From Desulfovibrio sp. (GTDB lineage Bacteria > Desulfobacterota > Desulfovibrionia > Desulfovibrionales > Desulfovibrionaceae), in the NCBI GenBank assembly GCA_031282465.1, contig JAITDR010000259.1:1-14039 (forward strand): a stretch of DNA of 14,039 nt, given 5' to 3'. A program made the translations under genes and the position numbers. Of this stretch, positions 13,126-14,039 are shown piece after piece; position 1 is the first letter of the stretch; each line of letters begins with the position of its first letter. The notes beneath the pieces were generated by a model. It saw only the letters and a list, made by a program, of their open reading frames with translations. It did no database searches and had not been told where the DNA came from.

Positions 13126-14028
13126 TTATTCAATTTTCAATGCAAAGCGGTCGGACCCGGATATGGCTTGCGGCGAATACGGCTGGCGATCTCCCATCGG
13201 AAACGTGGCATCGTCCTGTCCGGACAGACGGCGAACGCGACTGACGACCACGGCGCACACCCCCGCCGCGCCGGCATCAAGCAGCGCGGCGGCTGCGGCG
13301 CGCAGGGTTGCGCCCGTGGTCAAGGTATCGTCCACAAGCACGATGTGTCTGCCGCGCGGTGAGCGTGCGCATGCAAAAGCCCCGGCGACGTTTGCGGCAC
13401 GTTCTGAACGGTCGGAGCGCGTTTGCGGGGATGTCGCCCGGATGCGCAGGAGCAGTTCCGGCTGCATGGGACGCCGTAGCGCTGCCGCTACCGGTCGGGT
13501 CAATTCCAGGGCTTGGTTGTAGCCTCTGTGCTGCAGGCGCGCTCTGTGCAGGGGGACGGGCGTCAGTATATCCGCAGGTAGTTCGCGTAAGGCAGGATGC
13601 GCGCTCACAAGCGTGCCCAAGGCCGATCCGAGGTGCGTTTGCCCGCGGAATTTGAGATCAAGCAGCAGTCTGCGCAACAATCCCTCGTGTTCTCCATGAA
13701 AAAGCAACCGGTCCCATGGAGGATTTTCCCGCAGGCACGCCGCGCAGGCGCAGACGGGGAGATGGGGCCAAGCATACAGTGCGCCGCACAGAGGGCAGAA
13801 GCCGCTTTCCCTGCGCGCCAACAAGGCGGCGCAAGCCGGGCAGAACGGCATGTCGCCCGCGGGACGAAAAACAGACCCGCAGGCACAGCAACGCCTCTCC
13901 GCTCTCAAGGCCTTCCATATACCCCGCAGACGCGAACCTATAAAGGCAATAATGCCGTGTCGGGAATTGTTGCCGTGTCGCCTGCCGGCATCACGGGCCG
14001 CGCTTCCCTCTTCAGGATCGGGCTTCAC
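13126..14028 (-). CDS. comF: ComF-family phosphoribosyltransferase-like protein (start uncertain)
   Basis: Up to 300 aa in this frame. An N-terminal zinc-finger region has Cys47/48/50, Cys63/66, Cys78/81 and Cys93/95/98 (RCCACG, FCPAC, FCPLCG, CACAAC). A phosphoribosyltransferase domain follows, with PVPLHRARLQHRGYNQA at 157-173 and the PRPP loop IVLVDDTLTTGATL at 229-242. ComF proteins take part in DNA uptake and processing in competent bacteria; in many others the role is unclear. The frame stays open to the window edge. The GTG at 14028 has no clear ribosome binding site, and the first ~40 residues look unlike the family, so the true start may be internal or outside. ubiX follows on the same strand. 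Confidence 0.85.
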   Translation of the reverse strand: MKPDPEEGSAARDAGRRHGNNSRHGIIAFIGSRLRGIWKALRAERRCCACGSVFRPAGDMPFCPACAALLARRESGFCPLCGALYAWPHLPVCACAACLRENPPWDRLLFHGEHEGLLRRLLLDLKFRGQTHLGSALGTLVSAHPALRELPADILTPVPLHRARLQHRGYNQALELTRPVAAALRRPMQPELLLRIRATSPQTRSDRSERAANVAGAFACARSPRGRHIVLVDDTLTTGATLRAAAAALLDAGAAGVCAVVVSRVRRLSGQDDATFPMGDRQPYSPQAISGSDRFALKIE

Positions 14029-14039
14029 GGCTTTTGCCG

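Overview
The window looks like chromosomal DNA of a sulfate-reducer-type deltaproteobacterium (Desulfovibrionaceae, Desulfovibrio/Bilophila-like). This rests on the moderately high GC, the prs-rplY-pth gene order known from Desulfovibrio, a two-domain bL25/CTC protein, and UbiX beside a ComF-family gene. The lineage is an inference from gene order and protein style; no search was run. Most genes lie on the minus strand.

Left part (1-2063): the 5' part of a YbgC-type hotdog thioesterase (minus) is divergent from a plus-strand pair, a small cyclophilin with a TTG start and a DinB-fold protein with a complete His triad. The DinB-fold gene converges on, and overlaps by 32 bp, a minus-strand mobA-like molybdenum cofactor nucleotidyltransferase gene.

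Middle-left (2064-3423): about 1.2 kb with little conventional coding, ending at a plus-strand tRNA-Glu(CTC). It holds two back-to-back small membrane-protein ORFs (52 and 26 aa), a row of hairpins ending in a UUCG-loop terminator, and a second cluster of stem-loops upstream of the tRNA. This is the least explained part of the window.

Middle (3424-8478, minus): a tight cluster pdxY-type kinase > murI > msbA > 23-codon micro-ORF > wbaP-type sugar-phosphate transferase. Genes overlap or nearly abut, which suggests one transcript serving envelope synthesis: D-Glu for peptidoglycan, lipid A-core flipping, and initiation of a surface polysaccharide. The msbA/wbaP junction contains a 71-bp-period imperfect duplication that creates the micro-ORF, with TGATG stop/start overlaps on both sides.

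Right part (8672-14028, minus): comF > ubiX, then a cytoplasmic GGEEF diguanylate cyclase with its own terminator, then prs > rplY > pth. The cyclase is preceded by a GC-rich inverted repeat and a tandem 14-bp repeat that could be regulatory.

The core genes are ordinary and confidently named. No defence system, CRISPR array or intact mobile element is visible. The points most worth a second look are the duplicated msbA/wbaP junction, the small membrane-protein pair with the structured DNA after it, and the repeats before the diguanylate cyclase.
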